In this document: positions 1 through 10,600 of the stretch, piece after piece
Layout: every line of letters starts with the position of its first letter
How positions within the stretch are numbered: the first letter of the stretch is position 1
Source: Chitinophaga ginsengisoli
GTDB lineage: Bacteria; Bacteroidota; Bacteroidia; Chitinophagales; Chitinophagaceae
DNA: 64,000 nucleotides
Reading direction: 5' to 3'
Assembly (NCBI RefSeq): GCF_003014595.1
Contig: NZ_PYGK01000015.1
Coordinates: forward strand, 1 to 64,000
Position numbers and translations under genes: made by a program
The notes under the pieces: model-generated
Databases searched by the model: none
What the model was told of the DNA's origin: nothing
The model's input: only the letters and a program-made list of their open reading frames with translations

Positions 1-769
1 GGCTCCGCTACGCTCCGCCTCACTTCACTCCACCTGCTGGTGGTATTAACTCGATACAGTTGAATATATACTTACACAAAGAATTTTACACTACCGATTT
101 TTTTAGGGTAGGCTGTCTTAGTATTCTATGGGAACTGTTCTTAATGACCTGGCGCTCATCTGGTTTTTATTGTTATATTTAGAAATGAGTTTTGTTCTAT
201 ACTTTTAGCATCTTTATACCATTTTCTTATCTCATTGTTTATCTTTCCTGTACAGTCCATCTGCACTTTTGCTGAGATGAAGTGTGTATTCATAAATAAG
301 CTTGATGTATCATAGTATATACTTCTCTGCCCATTTGCTTACATGGCCCGCACCAGGTAGCATATAAATTGAGAAAATAAACTTGTTTTCTTGTTTCGCT
401 TTCGCTTTATCTGGTCCTACGACAAATTTTTTCGAATTTTATACCCGATGTGTCAGTGCTTGCATAAACGGTGGCAAGAGGTAGGCACGGAAAGACGAGA
501 AAATATAACTTCATATATACTGTTATTTGTTAGAATGTAGTACATAAGAATGCTGCAGGCGATATGGATTATCAACCAAAGTATTCACATGACTTTTATA
601 TAACACCGACTTGGTTGCAATCGTGCTATTGGAAAAAATCCGTAAGAATGGTCGGGGTGACAAATGGATTTTGTCGCCCAGGATCTCAGAGACAATGACT
701 GCCAGTGTATAGATTATAAGACTTGCGAAAGCTGAAAATATATCAGTATCTTTCTTACCCCTTATTTAA
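1..769. other. Non-coding left edge
   Basis: No open reading frame with a convincing protein was found on either strand. The sequence is AT-rich after the first 40 bases and has no repeat or hairpin I would defend. It may be decayed mobile DNA, because the next 4 kb holds several broken genes. Confidence 0.5.
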
Positions 770-1963
770 ATGCGAAGAATGAAAAACGTAGAAAATAATC
801 TTCTAAATTTATGGCATAAGGAGGCTTTCAGCTTGTCTTCTCCTCTGTTAATTAAGCCGATTATTGACAGAAATATTGTTCAATACATCTATAGCTCTTT
901 GCTGCAGTTTTTTAAACTGGAATACTTTCATCCGTCTCCTCCTGATACTCCTATAGAAGATATTAATTGGATCCATAGTTTGCTTGCCAACAAAGAAAAC
1001 CTTGGCTGTTACTATGCGTTAAATGAAATATGCAATCTGCTTAATTATTATGAGTCTATAAAGAAGGAGTTACCTAATTCGATGGAAGGGGCCGTGAAAG
1101 ACCCCAAAATATTAAGAACATTTCTGTTTGAGTTATTTATCTACCAGAAATTAGATAACGCCGGAATCCTTAATAAGAAAAAGGTAGTTAGAAACAACCA
1201 GGAACTGGAGGGAGTATGCCAAATCAATGGACGGGAGTTTTTATTTGAATGCAAAAAGGCATACTATCCTAAGCTTGATTCTTTAGATGCGTTGGTTTAT
1301 GTGCTTAAAACATTTAGTGCTAAGCGAACCATGTTTAATAATCCTCAGGGGATGATTTGCTTCTTAACTGTTCCCAAACCAATTGTTAAAGGCTTTAAAA
1401 AGGCCTTTAATGCGTATTTACCCACGCTGGTTAACCTAAATAATTCATTAAGCGCTTCTACACCCGAGTTTAGCGAGGATTTGTTTGGTGGAAAGGTTAC
1501 TGTTAAATTATATGATGAAATTGATTTCATTGAAGCCCACCTTCAGAATAATTATGACATATTATTTTATTTGAAACCGGTTTCCAGACTGGATGGCCTA
1601 CGCTATCTGTACGGGAAATCAGTTGTAAATTTTTCGCAATATCAAAGCGAAATTTTTAAGAAGCTTGAAGGCATTCTCAAAAAAGTTAAAATGCAGCATA
1701 GGCCTTTTAATGGTCCCAAAATAATATTCATAGATACAGAGGCTTATCCAGAATTCAGAATGGGGCTTTTTCAGACAGAAAAAAGTGTTGTTATCACTGA
1801 AATAGATAGAATTATAAATAAAGAAAGATTCGCGAATACAATAATTTGTATTACAAGAAGAAGTATAAAGGAAGGCAAGCTGGTTAACGATGTTTATATC
1901 TATGCTCCGCCTAATCTTAACGAAGAAGGGAGAATAGCAGGGCGGATGTTTGAACAAAACTAA
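770..1963 (+). CDS. Hypothetical protein with PD-(D/E)xK-like motif
   Basis: A 397-residue soluble protein with no signal peptide or membrane segment; I do not recognise the family. Around residues 118-165 there is a pattern that resembles the core of restriction-endonuclease-like folds: a helix with E121, acidic residues at 145-147, then a strand ending E160-C-K162 in the context EFLFECKK. This is suggestive of a PD-(D/E)xK nuclease, not proof of one. The C-terminal half is mixed alpha/beta without recognisable motifs. Two in-frame ATG codons (770 and 779) could start it; the upstream one is used here. The gene is AT-rich and lies beside a second unknown gene and a broken GIY-YIG nuclease, so an accessory or defence role is possible but is inference. 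Confidence 0.7.
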   Translation: MRRMKNVENNLLNLWHKEAFSLSSPLLIKPIIDRNIVQYIYSSLLQFFKLEYFHPSPPDTPIEDINWIHSLLANKENLGCYYALNEICNLLNYYESIKKELPNSMEGAVKDPKILRTFLFELFIYQKLDNAGILNKKKVVRNNQELEGVCQINGREFLFECKKAYYPKLDSLDALVYVLKTFSAKRTMFNNPQGMICFLTVPKPIVKGFKKAFNAYLPTLVNLNNSLSASTPEFSEDLFGGKVTVKLYDEIDFIEAHLQNNYDILFYLKPVSRLDGLRYLYGKSVVNFSQYQSEIFKKLEGILKKVKMQHRPFNGPKIIFIDTEAYPEFRMGLFQTEKSVVITEIDRIINKERFANTIICITRRSIKEGKLVNDVYIYAPPNLNEEGRIAGRMFEQN

Positions 1964-1982
1964 ATTTTGAACTCTTTTTTGA

Positions 1983-2007
1983 ACCTGCGCAAAAAGGTTG
2001 CGCAGGT
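1983..2007 (+). terminator. Hairpin after first gene
   Basis: A perfect 10-bp stem (ACCTGCGCAA / TTGCGCAGGT) with a 5-base loop begins 20 bp after the stop codon at 1963. The following bases are T-rich but interrupted (CTGTGTTTGCTTT), so termination may be partial and the next gene, 30 bp on, could still be co-transcribed. Confidence 0.55.
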
Positions 2008-2037
2008 CTGTGTTTGCTTTGTGATAAAGAACTTACA

Positions 2038-3003
2038 ATGAATAAAACATATAACTACCGGCCTGGTAATGGTTCAGACGAAGACGTTTTTAGGGTGACT
2101 GCTAGAAAAATTGAGGAAATGAGTAGGACAAAGGATTTGAATTCTCTGCGGGAAGTAGTCGCGAACACCATTTTTAACCTGCGGCATTTAATAAATGCAA
2201 TGCATTCAAGGAAGATCCGCATTAAGCCGTGGATGGAGCAGCTAGAGGTGCTATTGGTTAAAATGTCTCTACATGCTTCTTCCATTAACGAATTATCTAA
2301 AGCAACTCCCTTGTCGAGGGATGATTCCGCATCCTTTATTGATATTTCATCCAGTTATATACTATCAAGAGCTTTGCTGGAAAATTACCTGATGTTTTTC
2401 TATCTCTATATGCTTCCTAAGGATGATGAAGAGGCTCAGTGCCATAACTTACTTTATAAACTGAGCGGTTTATGTAATAGGCAAAAGTATCAGGTGTCAT
2501 TGGCTCCCAATATTCTTAAGAAAGAAAAGGAATTTCAGGAGATTATTACCCTGAGAAAGCTCCTGGAAAAAAATGGGTACTTTCAACAGTTTTCGGAAAA
2601 AGAAAAAAAGGGCTTGCTGGGTAGCTCACCCAAGGCTTCGCCATATTCATGGGGCCAACTCATAGATCAATCCCATCTAAAAGGTGAGCACTTCTCGAGC
2701 TCATGGAAGATGTACTCCAACCATGCACATTCGGAGTATATTGGCAGCATGCAACTAATCAGTTATTTTCAGGATACTGAGGCTCTAACGCACACAATAT
2801 TTCATAATCTTGAAGCCACCTTACTGGTTTTAGCTGTTGCCATTACCGATCTGCTTAATTTGTTCCCAGAACTGATACCTGTTTTTGATGTCGAAATCGA
2901 TACAATCGGAAAAAGCTTTATACATTGTTGGTCAGTTGTAGGGCTAAGGAAGAATATAAATTCAGGGCAGCCTTCAGTAGACCCTAGTTCAGAGGGCTGT
3001 TAG
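2038..3003 (+). CDS. Hypothetical protein, DUF5677-like layout
   Basis: A 321-residue, mostly helical soluble protein read from the ATG at 2038; the frame is open further upstream but only with a TTG start inside the region just after the hairpin. Two features resemble the broad DUF5677/HEPN-like group: a helix with an R-x-L-x-E pattern (SRALLENYLMFFYLY) in the first half and an aromatic-His segment (YSNHAHSEY) in the second half. I cannot assign the family with confidence. It follows the PD-(D/E)xK-like gene on the same strand by 74 bp and is followed by a decayed nuclease on the other strand. The pairing could be a two-gene accessory module, but nothing in the sequence proves joint function. 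Confidence 0.7.
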   Translation: MNKTYNYRPGNGSDEDVFRVTARKIEEMSRTKDLNSLREVVANTIFNLRHLINAMHSRKIRIKPWMEQLEVLLVKMSLHASSINELSKATPLSRDDSASFIDISSSYILSRALLENYLMFFYLYMLPKDDEEAQCHNLLYKLSGLCNRQKYQVSLAPNILKKEKEFQEIITLRKLLEKNGYFQQFSEKEKKGLLGSSPKASPYSWGQLIDQSHLKGEHFSSSWKMYSNHAHSEYIGSMQLISYFQDTEALTHTIFHNLEATLLVLAVAITDLLNLFPELIPVFDVEIDTIGKSFIHCWSVVGLRKNINSGQPSVDPSSEGC

Positions 3004-3052
3004 TGTACCGAGGATTTTGACACCTTACTCTGAATCTTTTTTCTCTTTCCGG

Positions 3053-3378
3053 TTATACTCGGGAAGATGCTTTACAATAACCAATTTTCCTGCGCCCCCC
3101 GCGCGGAACGGGAAGTGTAGAGACTGTCAGATTCATGCGGAAATGTTCATTCAGCATTTCCTCAATGGTGTTAGCAAACCTTTTCTTTGAAGTGGCTTTA
3201 GCCCATCCTTCCACATGAGAAAAATGCTGTTCCCTATGTTTCTTCTCAGCGTGTGATTCACTATACAACGTAAGTCATCCATCCTTGCGCCGATATTGCC
3301 CGTCTCGCCAACGTAGGTAATTTTCGTTTGATCTTTGAAAAGGTAGACACCGGGCTTTCGTGGAAATTGTTGACACAA
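3053..3378 (-). pseudogene. GIY-YIG nuclease, frameshifted
   Basis: Two overlapping minus-strand frames together make one small GIY-YIG endonuclease-like protein. The first (from 3378) begins MCQQFPRKPGVYLFKDQTKI and continues with ITYVGETGNIGARMDDLR and NHTLRRNIGNSIF, then goes out of frame. The second resumes with FSHVEGWAKATSKKRF, IEEMLNEHF and NLTVSTLPV and ends at 3053. The break falls at a run of five A (plus strand, 3220-3224). One extra base there would restore a 108-residue protein of usual length for this small family. The cause may be real decay, a slippage-prone phase switch or a sequencing error. The core GVYLF and YVGET strands are intact. Confidence 0.8.
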
Positions 3379-3616
3379 ATCAGCTGTCAGTTCTATTTTT
3401 TGAGGTGGTTATATATTGCGTTCAGGTATTCTTCAGCAGGATTCTTGCATGTTATTTAATTTGATCGCCGGAGTATTTTTAAATGAAATCATATTCCACG
3501 GTGATTATAAGGGCGATGTTACTGCTTTTTTTACAATCTGGCAAATGGACATACGCCTGTATGCATAGTGTATAATCTTGTTCTGCCTTCATTATACCCT
3601 TGCCAAAAGGAAAGCT

Positions 3617-3733
3617 ATGATGAAGGTGGAAGAACAAGTGATAATGCGTACCATAGCCTTATGCTTCAAACCCTACTTAAAGCGCGAAGAATGTCTGGTA
3701 TACTGCAATCGTAACAGATGCAGATGTGCGTGA
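3617..3733 (+). pseudogene. Truncated excisionase-like gene remnant
   Basis: A 38-codon reading frame whose residues 10-29 (MRTIALCFKPYLKREECLVY) match the N-terminus of the intact 79-residue gene at 30270 (MRAIAICFKPYLKPEEALIY). The nucleotide sequence is also clearly related across this stretch. After CLVY the frame degenerates into NRNRCRCA and stops, so the C-terminal DNA-binding half is gone. No integrase is left beside it. The remnant lies 640 bp outside the left tRNA-derived repeat of the island, which suggests an older, related element once integrated at the same site. Confidence 0.75.
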
Positions 3734-4194
3734 AATTAAAACGTTGGTGAACATTCAAAGGGTGATGCGATAGCTGGTAATAGTTTGCAAGATAAACTAG
3801 TTCCGTAATTAACCAAGACTCCTGGTTTGAGAAATTCAACGATCACGCTATATGTAAAATCGGTAAAAATCCCAATCATCGAAAGTAGTCCATTGGGACT
3901 ATATTACCCCATTTAAGATAAACGAAAAAGATGATCAGTAATATGTAGCTTTTTTTCCTACTCATCAAAATCTCTTATTGGAGTAGAGCTTTCATAGGTA
4001 GAGTGATTTGCGACATTTGCTTTAATACCCCCCTGGAAATTTCACCCAACTGAGGCAGGGGAGAGCAAAACAGGGCTGTCAATGCAGCGGCTGAATTATT
4101 TAGTGCGAAAGTAAAATCCTTTGGGAACGCTATAGGAGAGTAAGGGATGTGAATTTATTTCTTTGTAGGCTGGTTAAACTATATGCCTAATTAG

Positions 4195-4269
4195 AATCCC
4201 CCAAGAATTCAACTTGATCCCTAAAATCTATGCTTGGTATTCTAATCCCCCAAGTTTTCAACTTGATCC
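4195..4269. repeat. 26-bp direct repeat pair
   Basis: Copies at 4195-4220 and 4244-4269 agree at 24 of 26 bases; the shared parts are AATCCCCCAAG and TTCAACTTGATCC. The period is 49 bp. Each copy contains a short CAAG...CTTG inverted motif. They lie about 100 bp left of the tRNA-derived repeat. They could be protein-binding iterons or the ends of a lost insertion sequence; I do not recognise them. Confidence 0.7.
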
Positions 4270-4325
4270 ATTATAATCGAACCAATTTTAGATTGAATAT
4301 GAAGTGCTTACAAGTAAACTAACAA

Positions 4326-4335
4326 TGACTAAAAA
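4326..4335 (-). promoter_or_regulatory. TTTTTAGTCA motif, candidate integrase arm site
   Basis: On the minus strand this reads TTTTTAGTCA, the motif repeated beside the integrase at 31863-32020. It overlaps the first arm of the hairpin at 4329. Its matching counterpart at the right end (32010-32020) has the same orientation and the same position relative to the tRNA-derived repeat. Confidence 0.4.
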
Positions 4336-4373
4336 TAGCAAACCCGCTCGTAGAGCGGGTTTGCTATTTTTAG
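4329..4373 (-). terminator. Strong hairpin, probable original tRNA terminator
   Basis: A perfect 21-bp stem (4329-4349 with 4353-4373) with loop GTA begins CTAAAAATAGC and ends GCTATTTTTAG, so it has T runs on both strands. It directly abuts the tRNA-Leu 3'-end fragment. Read on the minus strand it would sit immediately downstream of a tRNA-Leu, so it plausibly was the native terminator of the tRNA before an element was inserted. Confidence 0.8.
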
Positions 4374-4389
4374 TGCCCAGAACAGGAAT
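4373..4389. repeat. Left attachment-site repeat (tRNA-Leu 3' end copy)
   Basis: The 17 bases GTGCCCAGAACAGGAAT are identical to 32060-32076, which spans the 3' end of tRNA-Leu. The similarity continues weakly (TAACCTG here, CGAACCTG there) and then stops, so this is only a tRNA fragment. It fits the usual product of tyrosine-recombinase integration into a tRNA 3' end. Confidence 0.8.
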
Positions 4390-4519
4390 TAACCTGGATC
4401 TGGTATGCAATAGGTTATAAATATCTTTAGTCAAATTGCTGTCAAGTTACAATATGGCTTAGTAATTAGCCGGATTCGTCCGCTTTCTTTCGCCTAACGA
4501 CCTGTCAAGGCAAATATAG

Positions 4520-4530
4520 TTTTTAGTCAC
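4520..4530 (+). promoter_or_regulatory. TTTTTAGTCAC, left-end arm-site candidate
   Basis: A single copy of the TTTTTAGTCA motif, 130 bp inside the left repeat. The same motif is clustered at the other island end next to the integrase, as expected for arm-type binding sites present at both ends of an element. Confidence 0.4.
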
Positions 4531-4566
4531 GGTTAAACGGCTATTTTTTTTAAATAGCAATTATAT

Positions 4567-4574
4567 TACATTTG
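4567..4574 (+). promoter_or_regulatory. TACATTTG, candidate -7 box
   Basis: Matches the Bacteroidota TAnnTTTG -7 consensus, 53 bp before the ATG of the giant secreted-protein gene. The expected -33 region, about 19 bp upstream, is only a T run without the usual TTG, so support is moderate. Confidence 0.4.
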
Positions 4575-4627
4575 ATGTTGCTATAGCGGGACAATCAACC
4601 ATCTGTAAAACACCCTATACTTTAATC

Positions 4628-7600
4628 ATGTGCCAACGCATCCTTTCCAAAGGGACAATTACCTTGCTGTTGCTGATTTTCAGCATTTTATGTTTTTTGC
4701 CTAGATCCTTTTCACAACTCCGGCGGATATATGTAGACGATATGGTAGCGGACAATGACATCCGCAATATAAGTTTCTTCTCCTCCTCTTCTGGTTATGT
4801 GGCTTTTGCCAGAAATGTGGGTTATACGACGGACAGTGGCAGGACATTCATCAAAAAGTATATTACCAATACGAACGTCAACTTTAATGGCTATTCGGTG
4901 AACCTTACCTTTGGCTTTAATATCAATGGTGTCAAGGCGTTCAGCCGGGACACTTTGTTTGCTTATGGGCACTATGGGAGGGTGCCTGCTATTCTGTATT
5001 CTGTAGACGGCGCCAATACATTCAGACTGGTTTTCCATCAGCAGTATAATGGTGTATTTTCAGATGGTATCAAAGGGATGGTTTTCCCAGCAGATAATGC
5101 CGAAGGCTATGCCATTGATGCGAATCGAATTATACGGACGCAGGATAGGGGTGGTTCCTGGCGTTACACTTCGGATTATGATAATGCCGAGGGCATATAT
5201 GAATCAATGATCGACGCGGGCAATGGCCGTTTTATTGTATATGGTACCGGAAGTACCAGTAATGGACGAATACTGCAATACTTTAACGGTTCTAGGCTAA
5301 ACCTGGTGGCACTTCCCTGTTGCGGCACACTAAAAGCAGCTTCTTTTCTGTCTACCGGCAGGGGCTGGATTGTGGTGAACGAAGATGATGTACAAGGAGT
5401 TGTCTATTACACGACAAACTGGGGTAATAGCTGGAGAAAGATGAGTCCCGCGCAGACGGGCATTCCCACTACCAAAATACAATTCGTGAATGATAGTGTT
5501 GGATATGCGTTGTATGGGCTGTATGAAGTATATAAGACCAGCGATTCCGGTAAGGTATGGGAACCGGTACCCAGGGATAACTCCTATAGCTATTTGAACT
5601 ACACACATAATGCCATTCAGGCTTGGAATGAACAACAGTTCTGGGTTGGCGGCGGACAAGGCTTCCTTGAGATAAGCACCAATGCAGGCGGAAACACTCA
5701 CCCCTGCGCTTATTTTTCGATAGATACGATCAACCTCTATCAGGATAGTAACGTGAAGTTGACCAGTTACGGTAAAGCGGGGTACACCTACGAATGGTTT
5801 AGGAATGACACCCTGCTGAGCCACGCTGCCTGCGTTTCCTACATACATAACAAGTACAACCTGCTGGATGCTATTAAGCTAGTGGTGCATAAAGACACTT
5901 TCACCGATACATTGGTCCGCTACCAGGCATTCAGCCGCCCGGTGATATTGCAGGCTTTCTCGCCTATGGCGGCAACGCCCGGTAAAACGGTCATCCTTAG
6001 CGGATACCAGTTTATCGGCACTTATAGTGTGACCTTTGGAGGGATACCAGCATCGTCCTTCAGGGTGGTTAATGACAGTACAATCTGGGCAGTAGTGGGA
6101 AGCGGCGCTTCAGGGGAGGTGGTGGTTACCGCGCCTAATGGCAAGGCCTCGTTGCCGGGGTTTACGTTGATCCCTTTGCCTGTATTTACGAGCTTTGTGC
6201 CGACAGCAGTAAAGATGGAGGATACTGTGGTTTTAAAAGGGAGGTATCTGTCTACTACCAAACAGGTCACATTCGGTGGCCAGCCAGCCACCTCCTTTGT
6301 GGTGGTGTCTGATACGCTGGTGAAGGCTATTGCCGGCTCCGGGGAACCAGGAAATATTGTCATTACAACTGAGGCAGGTACCGCGACGTTGAGTGGCTTT
6401 ACGCTTTACCCTACTATTGGTGATTTCCTGCCGAAGTCAGGTACAACAGCGGAAGTGCTCAGTATCAGCGGTGGCGGTTTTACAGGTACTACGTCGGTCA
6501 CAGTAGGCGGCGTATCCGCTACCTTTACGGTAGACAGCAGCAGTCATATTACCGCAATTGCGGGAGATGGAGGTAGCGGAGATGTGGTGGTGACTACACC
6601 CGCCGGTAGCTCCCGCTTAACAGGATATGCATTTAAACTGCCTCCTGTTATTACGACGGTGATGCCAACCAAAGGGCCTGTGGGTAGTACGGTGACTATT
6701 AACGGTCAACATTTCAGAGGGCAGACAGATGCCAATATTGTTATGTTTGGGGGGGTAAGAGCGGCTGTAACAAGTGCCACTACTACAGCACTGACAGTCA
6801 CCGTGCCCTATGGTGCGACCTATGATCTGGTAAGCGTATCTATAGATCACCTAACGGCCTACAGCAACGAACCTTTTCATATTACGTTTGCAGATGGAGG
6901 TAGTATTACAGCGCAGTCATTTAAGCCGAAGTCAGACTTCCACCTAGCAGGCTATTTTCCTGTATCTGCACTTTCTGATGTATCTATAGGTGATATTGAT
7001 GGTGATGGGAAGCTGGATGCAGCCGTGGCAGATTACTCCATGGCCCGCATTGTACTCAACACGACTACTGACGACAGCATTACCCTGTCTGAACCTGTTT
7101 CCATCGATGGTGGAGTAACGCCGGTCGGCGTTCAGTTAGGCGACATCGATGGCGACGGACTACCAGAGCTCGGCATCTACGACGCTGACAGCAGTCATAT
7201 TTACATTTATCAGAACAGGTCTGTTCCAGGTACCGTTATCTTCAAAGACAGTATCCTGCTCAATGGCTACAATGTGCGCTTTCTGGATATGGACAAAGAT
7301 GGGAAAACGGACCTGATAGCAGGAGGTTATGTGTACCGCAATAGCTCCTATATTGGTCATCTTTCTTTTGTTGGCCCGGCGGAAGTAGGCATTACTGGTA
7401 ATATTGTATCTATCACAGATATGGATCGTGACGGATTGCCGGATGTATTGGCGTTCAGCACTGGTGCCAACAAGCTCACTATTGCAAGGAATATCAGTGT
7501 CAAGGGCACGGTAGCTTTTGAGCCAGCGCAAGAGTATGCGATGGATTATCCACATGGGCTGGCCACTGGGGATGTTGACGGAGACGGCTATCCGGATGTG

Positions 7601-10600
7601 GCATCAGACAATCCAGATGGGCATTATATCTCTGTTTTCCGCAACACCAGCAGCCCAGGACATATATCCCTGGCAGCGGCCGTCGACTTGCAGGCCGGTA
7701 TTTCTCCCGCCAGCCCTGTCTTTACGGATATAGATGGAGACGGGAAGGTGGACCTGCTGCATATCAACAGCTACGAAGGTGAGCGGGCTACCATGAGTAT
7801 CTTTAAAAATATTAGTACGCCGGGAGATATCCGCTTTATCGACAGGACAGCATACCAGGATTCTAATTGGGGAATGGAGCTTGCCGCAGCAGATTTCAAT
7901 CATGACGGTAAGCCGGATGTAATGACCTTATCGCAAGGACAGGGGTATGTTTCGTTCTTTCGTAACAAGGTGACACCATCCCCGTCTATCTATGAATTTT
8001 CTCCGCGTATTGGAGATGCCGGAACCGTGGTGACTATCAAGGGCGCTAATTTCAGGCAAGTCAGCGCCGTTACTTTCGGTGGTGTTCCGGCGGTATCTTA
8101 TACTATTATATCAGACAGCATGCTCCTGGCGACTGTGGGCAATGGCACTGCCGGCGATGTGGCTGTAACTAACAGCTATGGGACTGACATCAGGAAAGGT
8201 TTCTCTTTCGGCATTCCTCCGGTTATCATGACAGTAAGTCCTGTTAGTGGCCCAGTTGGTACAATGCTTACCATCAGCGGACACTATTTCAGCGCTATAC
8301 CTGACAGCAATACCGTGTATATCGGCAAAGTTCGCGCAACAGTGCTTAGTGCAGATGCAAACAAACTGAAGGTGCAGGTGCCTGCTGGTATCACATATGA
8401 ACCAGTGTCGGTGACTGTACGGGGGCTAACAGCCTATTCCAACGAGCAGTTTACAATAAGCGGTAATGCAAAGAATGAGGCCTTCAATAATGCATCTTTC
8501 AGTGCGAGGATTGACAAATCGGGTTCCAGCCTGGGAATCGTAGCAGATTTGAACAACGACGGCAAACTGGAAATCCTGTATACCCGCTTCAACCTGCTCT
8601 GCGTGTTACCCAATATCAGTACTACTGGCGCTATTAGCTTCGGCGCATTGCAGACATTTACCGCTGGCAATTCCGCCAACAGGTTAACTACCGGCGACAT
8701 TGACGGCGATGGCCTGATCGATGTCATCATAGCTAACTGGAGCATGTCTTATATTTCGTATCTGCGTAATAATAGTAGCGGTGATACTATCAGCTTTGAT
8801 CCAGTGAAACAGATTAATTTACCATATGGAGTAACGGCAGCAGGTATCATCATCGATGACATAGACCTGGATGGTAAACCGGATGTTGTATTATCTAGTT
8901 ACAACGGCAGATCGTTCAACGTATTAAGAAACAATACAACGTCCGCTGGTGTGGCTTTTGACGATGGAATGGCCTACCCCCTGGACTTCTATCCAGGAGC
9001 GCTGACAGTATCAGACTATGATGGAGACGGGAAAAAAGATGTGTTAGTTCCTGGCGGGGATAATCATTGGAAAGTATATAAGAATATCAGTTCTCAAGGT
9101 GAAATCCGTTTTACATTCATGGAGAACATTTCGGTGCCAAATGGTTCCGCCAACAATAATACAGTAAGTGGAGACCTGAATGGTGACGGTTTAGCTGATA
9201 TTGCGACGTCCGATATCCAGACAGGCAGCGTGGGTGTAATGCTTAACCAGAGCAGTAATGGTCAGATGCGATTTAAAGTACCATTGTATTTCCCCGCGGG
9301 CGTATCTACCTCCTACGTTAGTATCAATGATTTGGATGGAGATGGTAAGCCAGACCTTATCGCCAATAATACTGCAGGGGTAGCAGTCCTGAAGAATACC
9401 AGTACCATTGATTCCTTATCGTTCCTGGCGCCAATGTCATATGCCTCCCCGGGTGCAGTGTTCACTGGTACTACCGGTGACATGGACGGAGACGGCAAGC
9501 CAGAGTTGCTTGCCTTCCAGTATGATGGCATAACCTCTATCTTCCAAAATCAGGTAACAGACAGTAAGCAAATCTCACTTTGCGCCGGATTGGATACGAC
9601 CTTATACGCCGGAGCAGTTGGTACTAGCTACCGATGGCAGATCAATACTGGTACAGGATTCAGCAATGTAGCAGATGATACAACTTACAGTGGTAGTCAG
9701 ACGGCTATGCTGCATCTGCACAGTGTACCTGCAAAATGGAATAACTGTAGTTTCCGTTGCCTGGCAGATGATAACAGCGGACCGGTATATGGATTTAAGG
9801 TAACAACCACGGTCACCCCCGGTGTCACTGCTTTTGCTTCATATATGGATATTTGCCAAGGTCAATCGATTACTTTTACCTCGATGTCGACCAATAACGA
9901 TTTCACCACCAAATTTGGATGGTTGGTCAATGGCGTTCCCAATGAGGTAATTACCAATCAATTTTCATCCAATGAAATACGTGATGGAGATGTTGTACAG
10001 GCAGTTGTTACAACGGGTGCCACTTGCTTTACAAAAAATGCTGATACCAGTGCGCCGATGAAAATCAATGTGACCAGACCTATCATCCCGGTAGTAAAAT
10101 TGGTAACGGCAGATAGCGGTTATGTGAATGAATCCACCATCATCAACGTACAGGGCAATGATGTGCCGGATGGTTGCTTATTACAGTTGATGCGTAGTGT
10201 TGATGGAGATGCCTTTGAAGTGTACCGTACTCTTTACTATTCAAGCGGCGCCTCTTTTCTCATTACTGATAACAATACAGTATCCCGCCGTCAATACTAT
10301 ACCCAGCTGAGCGGTACCACATACAACGGTTATTGTGAATTCCATTTCAACATTGTTTCCGATACGGTGACCACCTGGATACGTAAGACAGAATCTATAG
10401 TGGATACTATCCGTATAGCTGTGTGTAGTGATGCGGATACGGTACTTACTACTTCGCTGAGCGGAACAGTGTATCAGTGGCAGGAGAACCGTGGACAAGG
10501 GTTTACTGATATATCAGACAACGACGATCTGATGGGCACAAAGACGGCAACTTTGCGGCTATTGCATATAAGCGAATCGGCTAACGGATACCAGTACAGG

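Larger units (their letters stand above)
3379..4627. other. Gap with decayed mobile DNA and island left end
   Basis: There is no intact gene in these 1.25 kb. In order, the stretch holds a truncated excisionase-like remnant (3617-3733), a 26-bp imperfect direct repeat pair (4195-4269), a 21-bp-stem hairpin (4329-4373), a tRNA-Leu 3'-end fragment (from 4373), and an AT-rich segment leading to the giant secreted-protein gene. It looks like the scar of repeated integration at a tRNA gene. Confidence 0.65.

Noticed and set aside
5330..5848. Minus-strand frame of 172 codons opposite the giant secreted-protein gene
   Set aside because: It is a by-product of codon bias in the sense gene; no motif or signal was found.
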